DNA of 64,000 bases. It comes from Pseudomonadales bacterium (GTDB lineage: Bacteria; Pseudomonadota; Gammaproteobacteria; Pseudomonadales; Pseudohongiellaceae). The notes below the pieces were generated by a model that worked only from the letters and a program-made list of their open reading frames with translations, had not been told where the DNA came from and did no database searches. Positions 25,296-34,037 of this stretch are shown one piece after another (the first letter of the stretch is position 1; the number at the start of each line of letters is the position of its first letter). Where the stretch lies: assembly GCA_022822865.1 (NCBI GenBank), contig JAJDYJ010000019.1, positions 56,071-120,070 on the forward strand, in the 5' to 3' direction. Both the position numbers and the translations under genes were made by a program.

Positions 25296-27014
25296 TTGCC
25301 ACGCGAGCACATCGCCTTGAGCAGCACTTCCTATTACAACCAGAACCGGGACGCACTGTTCGAGCAATATCACGCCTACGACCCGGAGGTGGTTCATCGC
25401 GCCTGGGCGCGTGAGCATCTCAAGGGGCGAAAGCCAGGTTTCGCCTGCGACATCGGCGCGGGCACCGGCCGCGACGCGAACTGGCTGGCCGGGCAGGGCT
25501 GGGAAGTACTCGCCGTCGAGCCGAGCGACTTGCGCGAACCGGGAGAGGAAAAGTCCAATCCGCGCGTCACCTGGCTCGACGACACACTGCCAGACCTGCA
25601 GAAACTGCGCGCCCTGGGCCGCCGATTCAACCTCATTCTGCTGCGCTCGGTCTGGATGCATGTTCCCGTGTCCAGACAGGAACGGGCATTCCGCATCCTC
25701 ACCGAACTGCTGAACCCCTCGGGCCTGCTCGTGATCAGCCTGCGGCATGGCCGCGACGAGGAGGAAAACCGCGCCCGGGGTTTCCACCCCATCAGCGCCG
25801 ATGAACTGATCCAGTACGCCAGGAACCGCGCCATCAGCCTGAGAGGCCGATACGAGCATCCCGACCGCTCCCGGGACCATGTTCACTGGGAGTGGCTGGT
25901 TTTCGAGATGCCCGACGACGGCACGGGAAACCTGCCATTGCTGCGGCACGTCATCGTCAATGACGACAAGTCTTCGACATACAAATTGGGCCTGTTGCGC
26001 ACACTGGTCAGACTTGCGGAAACCGCTCCGGGGATAGTAACGGCGCGAACGGATCAATATGTCGAGATTCCATTTGGCGCCGTTGGGCTTTATTGGCTGA
26101 AGCTGTATGCACCAATGGTGCTGCATCACGAATTGCGTCAACGGCCGCCTGGACGAGGCGGGTATGGTTGGGCAAAAGAAGCCTTCTACAAACTGGCAGA
26201 CTTTTCTCTGTCCGACCTCAGACTCGGCGCCCGATTTACCCAGGATCGGGCGGTAATCATCACGAAAGCAATCAGCGATGCCTGCCGCAACATCGGGGAA
26301 ATGCCAGCCCATTACATCACTTATCCAGGTGCCCCGGATAAGCAGGTTTTCGAATGTGGCTTTAAATCTGTTCGAAGCTCTGCCAAACCAATTGTCCTGT
26401 CACGGGAGTATCTGGAAAGCTTTGGTCGTTTCCGTATTCCCATAACGCTTTGGCAGACACTGGGCCAGTTTGCATGTTGGCTGGACCCGGTAATCGTGCG
26501 CGAGTGGAGACAGCTTACCGCCGGATGGGGGGTTGGAGTCGCCGAACCATCGCGAATCAACGAACAGTCCTTCGATTGGGCTGAGGCCAGCCGTGATACG
26601 ACTCTCGCATATTTGAGGGCCAAGGAATTACGCGATGGCGGTTCGCCATTGACCTGCGTCTGGTCCGCCGCGCGAATCAGAAGCTCGCTTCATATCGACC
26701 ATTGTTTCCCATGGGCGCGCTGGCGCAACAACGACTTGTGGAATCTGCTTCCCGCAACCGAGAAAGTGAATTTGAGCAAAAGCGACAGATTACCTACCGC
26801 GGAAACCCTGACGGAAGCGCGTGACCGCATGATCGATTGGTGGTCCCGCGCCTGGCTCGACGGCCCCCGCATGGAACAATTCTTCATGGAAGCCGCATAC
26901 TCCCTACCCGGCCTCACCGAAGACAAACCCGCGCTGGAGGAAATCCATCAAGCCGCCCGCCACCAGCGCGCACGCCTGCGCCAAGACCAGCAAATCGCCG
27001 AATGGGTCCCGTGA
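25296..27014 (+). CDS. Fusion of SAM-dependent methyltransferase and HNH nuclease domain
   Basis: A protein of about 572 residues with two parts. The N-terminal 200 residues form a class I methyltransferase: motif I CDIGAGTGRD (51-60), acidic-loop region LAVEPSD, and LNPSGLLVISLRHG. The C-terminal part carries an HNH-type nuclease motif: HIDHCFPWARWRNNDLWNLL (466-485), followed by KVNLSKSDRLP, as in enzymes that cut DNA. The middle region (about 200-460) matches nothing I recognise. There is no ATG near the start; TTG at 25296 or 25317 is assumed and no clear RBS is seen. A methyltransferase joined to a nuclease suggests nucleic-acid modification or restriction, possibly phage defence. Activity is untested. 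Confidence 0.75.
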   Translation: MPREHIALSSTSYYNQNRDALFEQYHAYDPEVVHRAWAREHLKGRKPGFACDIGAGTGRDANWLAGQGWEVLAVEPSDLREPGEEKSNPRVTWLDDTLPDLQKLRALGRRFNLILLRSVWMHVPVSRQERAFRILTELLNPSGLLVISLRHGRDEEENRARGFHPISADELIQYARNRAISLRGRYEHPDRSRDHVHWEWLVFEMPDDGTGNLPLLRHVIVNDDKSSTYKLGLLRTLVRLAETAPGIVTARTDQYVEIPFGAVGLYWLKLYAPMVLHHELRQRPPGRGGYGWAKEAFYKLADFSLSDLRLGARFTQDRAVIITKAISDACRNIGEMPAHYITYPGAPDKQVFECGFKSVRSSAKPIVLSREYLESFGRFRIPITLWQTLGQFACWLDPVIVREWRQLTAGWGVGVAEPSRINEQSFDWAEASRDTTLAYLRAKELRDGGSPLTCVWSAARIRSSLHIDHCFPWARWRNNDLWNLLPATEKVNLSKSDRLPTAETLTEARDRMIDWWSRAWLDGPRMEQFFMEAAYSLPGLTEDKPALEEIHQAARHQRARLRQDQQIAEWVP

Positions 27015-27136
27015 AATCGTTGAGCCAGAATTTTTCTCACAAAATTTGGTGTCTGTTTCCATTCCGCACTAGGCTTGGAACGAAGGCGAAAAAAAGTCGC
27101 TTGTCAATTTGTGCAGATTCCAAGGGAGGGATAGTT

Positions 27137-27421
27137 GTGGCTGAATGGTTTGGCAATCCCGTTGTCATTGTCGCCGTATTGAGCGTTGTGGGGCTCGTGT
27201 TCGCGACAGGGCAATGGGTGGGGCGTGTAAATTCACATATCAGCGTGGTTAGCGCCCTGTTGAAGGAGATTCGACTAGACATAAACGAGATTCGACAAGA
27301 CATAAAGGAGATTCTGGGCCGTCTGCCTCCTGCCGTGGTCGCGGGGAAATCCACTCAAACCGGATCGGGGCCGGAATGTAAGACTCCGAATCGCGAACGA
27401 CCACCTGGCTCGTCAAACTGA
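27137..27421 (+). CDS. Small membrane-anchored coiled-coil protein, function unknown
   Basis: A 94-residue protein starting at GTG with a strong RBS (GGGAGGG, 6 nt upstream). One N-terminal membrane helix (VVIVAVLSVVGLVFATG, residues about 8-24) is followed by a heptad-like stretch (LLKEIRLDINEIRQDIKEIL) and a polar tail. This layout, a membrane anchor plus short coiled coil, is common among small accessory proteins. It follows the methyltransferase-nuclease gene by 122 bp in the same direction and may belong to the same unit. I do not recognise it. Confidence 0.55.
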   Translation: MAEWFGNPVVIVAVLSVVGLVFATGQWVGRVNSHISVVSALLKEIRLDINEIRQDIKEILGRLPPAVVAGKSTQTGSGPECKTPNRERPPGSSN

Positions 27422-27557
27422 CTTTCAGGAACCGGTTCACTGTACCCGAAGCTGGCGGAACGTGGCGCCGCTGCGCAAGGTCGCGCCCCCCGGCGATTTT
27501 TGCCATAATGCCGCCACTTTCGCGTTGCGCCGTTGTTTTCCCCTTTCCGGAGTCGAT

Positions 27558-29159
27558 GTGGCCGACCGTTTCGACGCTGCCCTGAAGCGCTACGGGCTTC
27601 CCCTTTTTCAACCCGAATGGACCGCGGTCTGCCGCGGGATCGAGAAGGAATGCCTGCGCGTTACGCCCGAGGGCCGCATTTCGCTGCGGCCGCATCCGGC
27701 GGCGCTCGGCTCGGCGTTGAAGAATCCGTATATCACCACCGATTTCTCCGAGGCCCTGCTCGAATTCATTACGCCCAAGGATCAGAGCATCGACGGTTGC
27801 CTGGGGACGCTGGAAAACATCCATCGTTTCACGCTGGAGAACATGGAGGAAGGCGAGATCCTCTGGGCTTCGAGCATGCCCTGTCCGGCGGGTATGGAAG
27901 GCGAGGTGCCGATCGCGACTTACGGCAGTTCCAACATCGGCCGCCTCAAGCAGTTGTATCGCATCGGGCTTTCGTATCGTTACGACAGTCTCATGCAGGC
28001 CATCGCGGGGATACATTACAACTTCTCCATGCCGGACGAGTTCTGGCAGCCGTACCAGCGCATAGTCGGCTTCAATGGCTCCCTCAAGGATTTCCGCACC
28101 GAGAGCTATCTGCATCTGATCCGCAATTTCCATCGCCATTCCTGGCTGCTGCTCTACCTGTTCGGCGCTTCGCCGGCGGCGGCGACGAGTTTCGTCGAAG
28201 GCCGCGAACATCGTTTGCAGCGGATGGAAACGGGAACGATGTATCTGCCCGACGCCACCTGCCTGCGCATGGGGCGGCTGGGCTACCAGAGCGAGGCGCA
28301 GAAATCGCTGTTCGTCTGTTACAACGATCTGCCGCTTTATGTGGAATGCCTGCAGGACGCCATCAAGAAGCCTTATGCGCCGTACGAGGAAATCGGGCAC
28401 AAGGTCGACGGCAGCTATCGCCAGATCAACGTCAACCTGCTGCAACTGGAAAACGAGTTCTATAGCACGATCCGTCCCAAGCGGGTTGCGCGCAGCGGCG
28501 AGCGGCCCCTGGATGCGCTTGTGCGCGGCGGCGTCGAATATGTCGAACTGCGCCTGCTGGACCTGAATCCCTACCTGCCGCTCGGTATCGACGCCGAGCA
28601 GGTGCGCTTTCTCGATACTTTTCTGCTGCATTGCCTGCTCAGCGAAAGCCCGCGATGCAATCGCGCGGAGTTCTTCGAAGTGGCGGACAATATCCTGCGC
28701 GTGGTGGAAGAAGGCCGCGACACTTCGATCGAACTCAAGCGCGGCGGCCAGCCGGCCGGACTCGCGGACTGGGGCGGAGAATTTCTCGACGACATGAAGC
28801 ACAGCGCTGCGCTGATGGACCGTTTCCACGGCGGCGGTTATCTGGACAGCGTCGAACGGCAGGCCGCGAAGATTCAGGATCCGGCGCTTACGCCGTCGGC
28901 CATGATGCTGGCGGACATGAAGCGGGACGGCCTGAGCTTCTGCGAATTCTCGATGGCGGTGTCGAAGCGGCACGCGGAAACGCTGACTGCGGAGCCCCTG
29001 GGCAAGGAAGTGCGCGAACTGATGGAAACGACCGCCGCGGAATCGCTCGTTCGGCAGCGCGAGGTCGAAGCCGCGGACAAGATGAGTTTCGACGAGTTTC
29101 TGCGCGACTGGAACGCCTGGGAGCCGCTGAGTCATGCTTACCAGGAAAGCGAGGCATAA
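27558..29159 (+). CDS. gshA: Glutamate-cysteine ligase (gamma-glutamylcysteine synthetase)
   Basis: A 533-residue enzyme for the first step of glutathione synthesis, joining glutamate and cysteine with ATP. It belongs to the E. coli type I group by length and by sequence: CRGIEKECLRVTPEG, ITTDFSEALLEFITP, WASSMPCPAG, YGSSNIGRLKQLYRIGL, IAGIHYNFSMP and YVELRLLDLNPY. The start is taken as GTG at 27558, with CCGGAG 6 nt upstream, rather than the longer open frame from 27462, whose extra residues look non-coding. It is followed 47 bp later by dsbB, giving a thiol/redox pair. Confidence 0.95.
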   Translation: MADRFDAALKRYGLPLFQPEWTAVCRGIEKECLRVTPEGRISLRPHPAALGSALKNPYITTDFSEALLEFITPKDQSIDGCLGTLENIHRFTLENMEEGEILWASSMPCPAGMEGEVPIATYGSSNIGRLKQLYRIGLSYRYDSLMQAIAGIHYNFSMPDEFWQPYQRIVGFNGSLKDFRTESYLHLIRNFHRHSWLLLYLFGASPAAATSFVEGREHRLQRMETGTMYLPDATCLRMGRLGYQSEAQKSLFVCYNDLPLYVECLQDAIKKPYAPYEEIGHKVDGSYRQINVNLLQLENEFYSTIRPKRVARSGERPLDALVRGGVEYVELRLLDLNPYLPLGIDAEQVRFLDTFLLHCLLSESPRCNRAEFFEVADNILRVVEEGRDTSIELKRGGQPAGLADWGGEFLDDMKHSAALMDRFHGGGYLDSVERQAAKIQDPALTPSAMMLADMKRDGLSFCEFSMAVSKRHAETLTAEPLGKEVRELMETTAAESLVRQREVEAADKMSFDEFLRDWNAWEPLSHAYQESEA

Positions 29160-29206
29160 GTTACCATTGGCCTGTGCAGGCGCGTCGGCCGCAAACGGGA
29201 GGCTTC

Positions 29207-29728
29207 ATGAAACTGGCAATTCCTGACAATCGCATTCTGAATCTGGCGGTCTTCGCCTTCAGCATGACCGCCATCGGCATCGTGCTCTACATGCAATACG
29301 TCATGTTTCTGCCGCCGTGCGGGCTTTGCATAACCCAGCGCATTTTCATCATCCTTTGCGGCGTGACTTGCCTCGCGGGGGCAATCCACAATCCCGCCCC
29401 CAGGGGCCAGCGCATCTACGCCGGCGTGGCGGGGGCGATGACCATCTTCGGCAGCTATTTCGCCGGCCGGCAGATCTGGCTGCAACATCTGCCCGAAGAC
29501 CAGATTCCCGCCTGCGGCCCCGGCCTGAACTATCTGCTGCAGAACTTCCCGCTGGTCGACTCTCTCAACTTCCTGCTGCAAGGCGACGGCAACTGCGCCG
29601 AAGTGCAATTCCGTTTTCTCGGCCTGCTGACCATTCCCGAAATGGCGATGGTCGCTTTCGTCATGCTGTTCGCGGCCTGCATGTTCATGCTGTTCCGCGA
29701 TCAATGGGCGCGCGCCGCCCGGGACTGA
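29207..29728 (+). CDS. dsbB: Disulfide bond formation protein DsbB
   Basis: A 173-residue inner-membrane quinone reductase that reoxidises DsbA. Four membrane helices are evident. Both cysteine pairs are present: Cys38/Cys41 in FLPPCGLC, and Cys103 (QIPACGPGLNYLL) with Cys130 (GDGNCAEV) in the periplasmic loop. The RBS GGGAGG is well placed. It ends 3 bp before the membrane glycosyltransferase gene at 29732, so the two are probably co-transcribed by chance of position rather than shared function. Confidence 0.95.
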   Translation: MKLAIPDNRILNLAVFAFSMTAIGIVLYMQYVMFLPPCGLCITQRIFIILCGVTCLAGAIHNPAPRGQRIYAGVAGAMTIFGSYFAGRQIWLQHLPEDQIPACGPGLNYLLQNFPLVDSLNFLLQGDGNCAEVQFRFLGLLTIPEMAMVAFVMLFAACMFMLFRDQWARAARD

Positions 29729-29731
29729 TTC

Positions 29732-31021
29732 ATGAACGCCGTGGGTCTGTTCTGCGCCCTTGGCTATCTCGCCCTTGCATTACTTGCGCGTCCGCCCGGA
29801 GAACCGGAACTCGGGCAGTTTTTCGCATTGATCGCGTGGACGGGGCTACCGGTATTCGGGCTGTATCTGTACGCGGTGCGCCAGGACGGGCCGATTTCCA
29901 TAAGCCGGCTGTTTTTCTGGGCTCTCGTGTTCAGGCTTTGCGGACTGTTCGGGGGTCCGCTGTTCGAAGACGATTTTTTCCGCTATCTCTGGGACGGTTA
30001 CCGATTCGCCACAGCGGGCACGCCTTATGGCGCGGCCCCCGAAGCGTTCTTCGTCGATCCGGCGGTGCCGGCGGCTTTCCAGGCCGTTCTGAGTCAGGTC
30101 AACAATCCGGATCTGGAGACCATCTACGCTCCGGTTACCCAGTTTGTGTTCCTGCTCGCTTACTGGTTGCGTCCGGCCAGCCTGGAAATGGTGCAATTTC
30201 TCCTGATTCTCGCGGATCTGGCGGTGATCGCCCTGCTGCTGCGTTTAACGTCGCCGCGCAACGTGCTGCTGTACGCCTGGTGTCCGCTGATCGTCAAGGA
30301 AATCGCTTTCACCGCCCACCCGGACGGTATTGGCCTGGTTCTGTTGCTCGCCGCGATTCTTCTGGCAAGACAGGAACGCTGGCATGGTTCGGCATTGCTG
30401 CTGGGTCTGGCCGCCGGCGCCAAAGTGTTCGCGCTCGTTCTGGCGCCCCTGCTGCTGGCGCGGGCCCGTTTGGTGCATTGGCTCATTTTTACGGCCACCG
30501 TCGCGGCTCTTTACGCGCCTTTCGCGATTACGGGCGGAACCGACCTGAACTCGCTGGCGATTTTCGCAAGGGAATGGGAATTCAATTCCGCCCTGTTCGG
30601 ATTGCTGGCGGCGGTCATGGATCGTTTTGACGCGAGAGTCGTGCTGGGTCTGGTCTTTGTCGCTTTCTGGATCGCGTACGCGCGGCAATACGTTTCCCGG
30701 GGGCAGTTTGAGATTCCGCGCGGCGACTGGCTGTTCGGCGCCTTGCTGCTGGTTTCGCCGGTGATCAATCCCTGGTATCTGATATGGTTGTTGCCGTTCG
30801 CGGCGATTTATCCGAGCGTTTGGGCCTGGACCGCCTCTCTTGCCGTGCTGTTGAGCTACATCACGGGCATCAACTTGCCCACCGATGCCGGATTGCAGGC
30901 CTATGAGCAACCGCTATGGGTACGATTGCTCGAATTCGGGCTGATCGGGTCGGCGCTAGTGCTCGACTTGCGCCGCCGGCGGAATGCAACGATCGATCAG
31001 GGCGCGCAAGAGGTGAAATAG
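29732..31021 (+). CDS. Polytopic GT-C-type glycosyltransferase
   Basis: A 429-residue membrane protein with about 10-12 helices. The loop EDDFFRYLWDGYRFATAGTPY after the second or third helix matches the acidic motif of GT-C enzymes that take sugars from polyprenyl-phosphate donors (GPI or dolichol-mannose-transferase type). It is followed 2 bp later by a GT2 gene that resembles dolichyl-phosphate mannose synthase. The pair probably makes and uses a lipid-linked sugar in envelope glycan synthesis. Acceptor and sugar are unknown. Confidence 0.75.
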   Translation: MNAVGLFCALGYLALALLARPPGEPELGQFFALIAWTGLPVFGLYLYAVRQDGPISISRLFFWALVFRLCGLFGGPLFEDDFFRYLWDGYRFATAGTPYGAAPEAFFVDPAVPAAFQAVLSQVNNPDLETIYAPVTQFVFLLAYWLRPASLEMVQFLLILADLAVIALLLRLTSPRNVLLYAWCPLIVKEIAFTAHPDGIGLVLLLAAILLARQERWHGSALLLGLAAGAKVFALVLAPLLLARARLVHWLIFTATVAALYAPFAITGGTDLNSLAIFAREWEFNSALFGLLAAVMDRFDARVVLGLVFVAFWIAYARQYVSRGQFEIPRGDWLFGALLLVSPVINPWYLIWLLPFAAIYPSVWAWTASLAVLLSYITGINLPTDAGLQAYEQPLWVRLLEFGLIGSALVLDLRRRRNATIDQGAQEVK

Positions 31022-31023
31022 CA

Positions 31024-31743
31024 GTGTACAGGGACTTGAGCGTCGGCGTAGTCATTCCGGCCCTTGACGAAGAGAAGAACATCGGGGACGTCGTCGGCTC
31101 CTTGCTCGAGTTGTGTGCGGAATCGAAAGGGCCGCGTCTGATAGACGACATTGTGGTCTGCGACAATGGCTCCATTGACGCGACGGCGGAAACGGCGAGG
31201 CAGGCCGGAGCGCGCGTGGTCGCGGAGCCGGTTCGTGGCTATGGCATGGCCTGTCTCGCCGGTATAAGGGAACTGCGGGCGGTCGACGTGGTCTTGTTTG
31301 TCGATGGCGATCAGTCCTGCGATGTGCGGCAATCGGGCAGATTGCTCGATGCCATCGCCGCGGGGGCCGAACTGGCGATCGGCTCGCGAGTTTTGGGTAA
31401 AATGGAACCAGGGTCGCTTTCCATTCCGCAGTTGGCCGGCAACTACGTCGCAAGTCTGGTGATACGGGCCTTGTGGGGGCACGGGATTACCGATCTGGGT
31501 CCTTTTCGGGCGATCCGGACCGACGCGCTCAAGCTGATCGACATGCGGGACAAGGCCTACGGCTGGACAGTGGAAATGCAGGTGAAGGCGATTCAGCACG
31601 GACTGCGAATCGAGGAAGTGCCGGTGGATACCGCGCGCCGCCGCTTCGGCAAATCCAAAGTGGGCGGCACGCTGAAAGGCATTATCGGGGCGAGCGTGGG
31701 GATTCTGTCGACGATTCTCAAGCTGCGGTTCAGGGCTGGTTGA
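31024..31743 (+). CDS. GT2 glycosyltransferase (polyprenyl-phosphate sugar synthase-like)
   Basis: A 239-residue family 2 transferase starting at GTG. It shows SVGVVIPALDEEKNI, the DDIVVCDNGSIDATAE stretch, the metal-binding LFVDGDQSCD, and ITDLGPFRAIRTDAL, as in DPM1/DpgS-like enzymes. It has no large C-terminal membrane domain. With the preceding GT-C gene it forms a likely donor-synthase/transferase pair. Its last 14 bp overlap the end of the convergent DUF547 gene. Confidence 0.85.
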   Translation: MYRDLSVGVVIPALDEEKNIGDVVGSLLELCAESKGPRLIDDIVVCDNGSIDATAETARQAGARVVAEPVRGYGMACLAGIRELRAVDVVLFVDGDQSCDVRQSGRLLDAIAAGAELAIGSRVLGKMEPGSLSIPQLAGNYVASLVIRALWGHGITDLGPFRAIRTDALKLIDMRDKAYGWTVEMQVKAIQHGLRIEEVPVDTARRRFGKSKVGGTLKGIIGASVGILSTILKLRFRAG

Positions 31744-32578
31744 GCGCCCAGTCGTATTCGTACTCGATGAAGCCGAAAAATTCCCTCAGTTGTTCCGCGA
31801 GTTCGGGCTCGGCGTATTGCAGCAGATGTTCGATCACGCCATTTTCATCGCCTCCGAAGTCTTCCACGAACCAGGTATAAATACTGGAGATCACCATGAA
31901 ATCCTCATCGACGATGTCCACTCCTCTGGGATGATTGACATAGGCCCTGGCGGCGCCGTCAAGCAATTGCTCGGTGTTCTCGGCGCTGAAGGCCGTAGTT
32001 ACGAGATTCGGGCAGCCAATGCTCGCGCAGTTGACGCCGTAGTGGATTCTCGGGTCGCGATAGATCGGCCGCAGGATGCCGTGTTCCATATCGTCGAGCG
32101 TCAGATCGATTCCCGCAACTTCGGCGCGCACGTCTCTCCAGGGCCCAACGGGAATCAGACCCCCGATACCAAGCAGGCTTTCGCTGATTTCGCGGATCGA
32201 ATCGACCGGATACTCTTCGGTGACGGTTTCCACGGTCAAGGCGTTGTAGAAATTGATCCAGTAGGCTTTTTGTTCGGCCCGTGAGTATTCTCGCGGATCG
32301 ATCGCTTGCAGTTCCGCCAGATAGTCCCGGAGCCTCTCGCGCTCGCCGGAGTTCGCCTTGAGCGCGGCGTAGTCGAAGCGATTGACTCCCGACTCGTGTT
32401 CGAGTACGAACGCATCGAGCAGCGACTGCCAGACCGAATGGTCTATGGTGGCGGCGTTCGAATCGTCACCGGCGTTCCAGACCGGAATCAGCACCGCCTG
32501 ATTCTGGGCGCTGGCGAAATTCGCGAGGAAAACCGCGGCGAATACGGCTGTCGCAGCCCTGGTGATCGCGCCCTTCAT
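31730..32578 (-). CDS. Exported DUF547-domain protein
   Basis: A 282-residue protein with a signal peptide (MKGAITRAATAVFAAVFLANFASA). The DUF547 core is recognisable in RFDYAALKAN, EQKAYWINFYNALTVETV, SIREI and the HYGVNCASIGCPNL segment, whose two cysteines are typical. The family resembles papain-like or transglutaminase-like folds, but no function is established. It lies 18 bp downstream of the outer-membrane-protein gene on the same strand and probably shares its transcript. Confidence 0.88.
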   Translation of the reverse strand: MKGAITRAATAVFAAVFLANFASAQNQAVLIPVWNAGDDSNAATIDHSVWQSLLDAFVLEHESGVNRFDYAALKANSGERERLRDYLAELQAIDPREYSRAEQKAYWINFYNALTVETVTEEYPVDSIREISESLLGIGGLIPVGPWRDVRAEVAGIDLTLDDMEHGILRPIYRDPRIHYGVNCASIGCPNLVTTAFSAENTEQLLDGAARAYVNHPRGVDIVDEDFMVISSIYTWFVEDFGGDENGVIEHLLQYAEPELAEQLREFFGFIEYEYDWALNQP

Positions 32579-32596
32579 CGGTTCCGGTTGCCCCGC

Positions 32597-33466
32597 TCAG
32601 AAGAACGAGTAGTTGACCGAAATGCCGAAGACATCGGACGCCGCGGTGTTGCGGCCGTCGATGACTCTGGCGTAGCTGGCGGAAACGTTGACCTGGTCGG
32701 AAACGACCAGATTGACTGCCGGCCCGAACAGGTGGATGTCTTCTTCGAGGTCCGGAAAGCGCGCGGGTGAAAATGGCGGGACTCCGATATTCAATCCCGA
32801 CGTGGCGTCCTCAATATCGTAATTCAGGCTCAGGCTGACCTGATTCGAAACGAAATATCCGGCACGGAAGCGATAAAACCAGTTCGCCGGGATATCGTGC
32901 GTATCCGAATTCCGGTCGCGATATCCGATTTCCGCGGAAAGCGCGAACCGGTCGGAAACGAACTTGCCCGCCATGGCTGAAAACTCGAAGCCGTCCCCGC
33001 CATCGCCGATGGAGTTGATCAGGCCGGTTTCGTAATTACCCGCCCTGATCAATCCGGCGCGCAGGGCAATGCTCGGCAGGTCCGGATTCACGACTTCGTC
33101 GACAACCCGCCAGGTAATGCCCAGATTGATGTCGGTGAGGTCGGAAATGTTGGCCCTGGACGGCGGCAGACCCACACCGGTGGCGTAAGAGCTTTCCGCC
33201 CGTCCCAGTTGGAAATCGAACGCCACGGCATCGGAGATTCCGTACGTGCCGGTCACCCAGATAGTGGACTGCGACAACTCGTGTCCGCCGCCCGGCGTGG
33301 GCACTTTCGAAGTCTGGCGGAAAAACTCGGTGGCTTCCTGGTTGACATAGGAAACGCTGACGTTTCCGCCTTGCGGCGCGGGCAGCCAGGGCGAACCCGC
33401 GGCCAGAACCTGGGCGCCGCAAATCGCCGAAAATACAAATACGAGAATCCTGCTGGAATTATTCAT
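32597..33466 (-). CDS. Outer-membrane beta-barrel protein, function unknown
   Basis: A 289-residue exported protein. The start ATG at 33466 has AAAGGAG 8 nt upstream and yields a signal peptide (MNNSSRILVFVFSAICGAQVLAA). The rest has alternating hydrophobic residues and repeated amphipathic strands, ending NYSFF, as in outer-membrane barrels whose final Phe guides assembly. It may be a porin-like or transport-associated barrel. It lies between a small CxxC protein and DUF547 in one probable operon. Confidence 0.75.
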   Translation of the reverse strand: MNNSSRILVFVFSAICGAQVLAAGSPWLPAPQGGNVSVSYVNQEATEFFRQTSKVPTPGGGHELSQSTIWVTGTYGISDAVAFDFQLGRAESSYATGVGLPPSRANISDLTDINLGITWRVVDEVVNPDLPSIALRAGLIRAGNYETGLINSIGDGGDGFEFSAMAGKFVSDRFALSAEIGYRDRNSDTHDIPANWFYRFRAGYFVSNQVSLSLNYDIEDATSGLNIGVPPFSPARFPDLEEDIHLFGPAVNLVVSDQVNVSASYARVIDGRNTAASDVFGISVNYSFF

Positions 33467-33536
33467 GGCAATGCTCCTTTCCCGGATCGCCGATCCTGTT
33501 TGTCGTTCAGAATCGTTTCGCGAGAATTGTCGGCGG

Positions 33537-33908
33537 CTATAGTCTGAAACGCCGGGTGAGGTAATAGTGAACGAGTTCCTGTTCATCCACCTCACTATCG
33601 CAACCGGAGGACTCCGTTCCGGGGCACAGCACGAGTATGTGCCGGTCGTCGGGGGTGCCCGGCTTGACGGCGGCGTCCCTGGCTTCAAGACTCGCTCGCA
33701 GACTTTCGGCGCGGTCGCGGTCGAGGTCGCCCGCCTGCAACGGGCAGGTCGCGCAGGCGAGTTTCTGGAACGTCAGCGCCTTGCCAAGCGTATAAGCGTC
33801 TCTCGGGTTGATGCCCGTGCCGGCCAGAATGGATCCGGAGGCATGGACGGTTACGGAAGCAAGGCTCCAGACGGAACACAGCAGCAAGGATCCAAGCAGA
33901 TATTTCAT
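33537..33908 (-). CDS. Small exported CxxC protein, function unknown
   Basis: A 123-residue protein beginning MKYLLGSLLLCSVWSLASVTV, a signal peptide. The mature part has a CATC pair (LACATCPLQAG) without the His needed for haem c attachment, and two later cysteines (LCPGTESSGC). The pairs could form disulfides or bind metal. GGGAG 11 nt upstream supports the start. It is 70 bp ahead of the outer-membrane-protein gene and probably starts that operon. Confidence 0.6.
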   Translation of the reverse strand: MKYLLGSLLLCSVWSLASVTVHASGSILAGTGINPRDAYTLGKALTFQKLACATCPLQAGDLDRDRAESLRASLEARDAAVKPGTPDDRHILVLCPGTESSGCDSEVDEQELVHYYLTRRFRL

Positions 33909-34037
33909 TTTGTTTTCGCTCCCTATGGCTCTTCGATTCCCCATCGCCGGGGAAACGTTCTACTGCAATGGCGAAGGCCTGATTGTATCCGTATCGCCCG
34001 ATGAAATGAATGGTTTCGTTCGTAACTTTCGCCTCGA

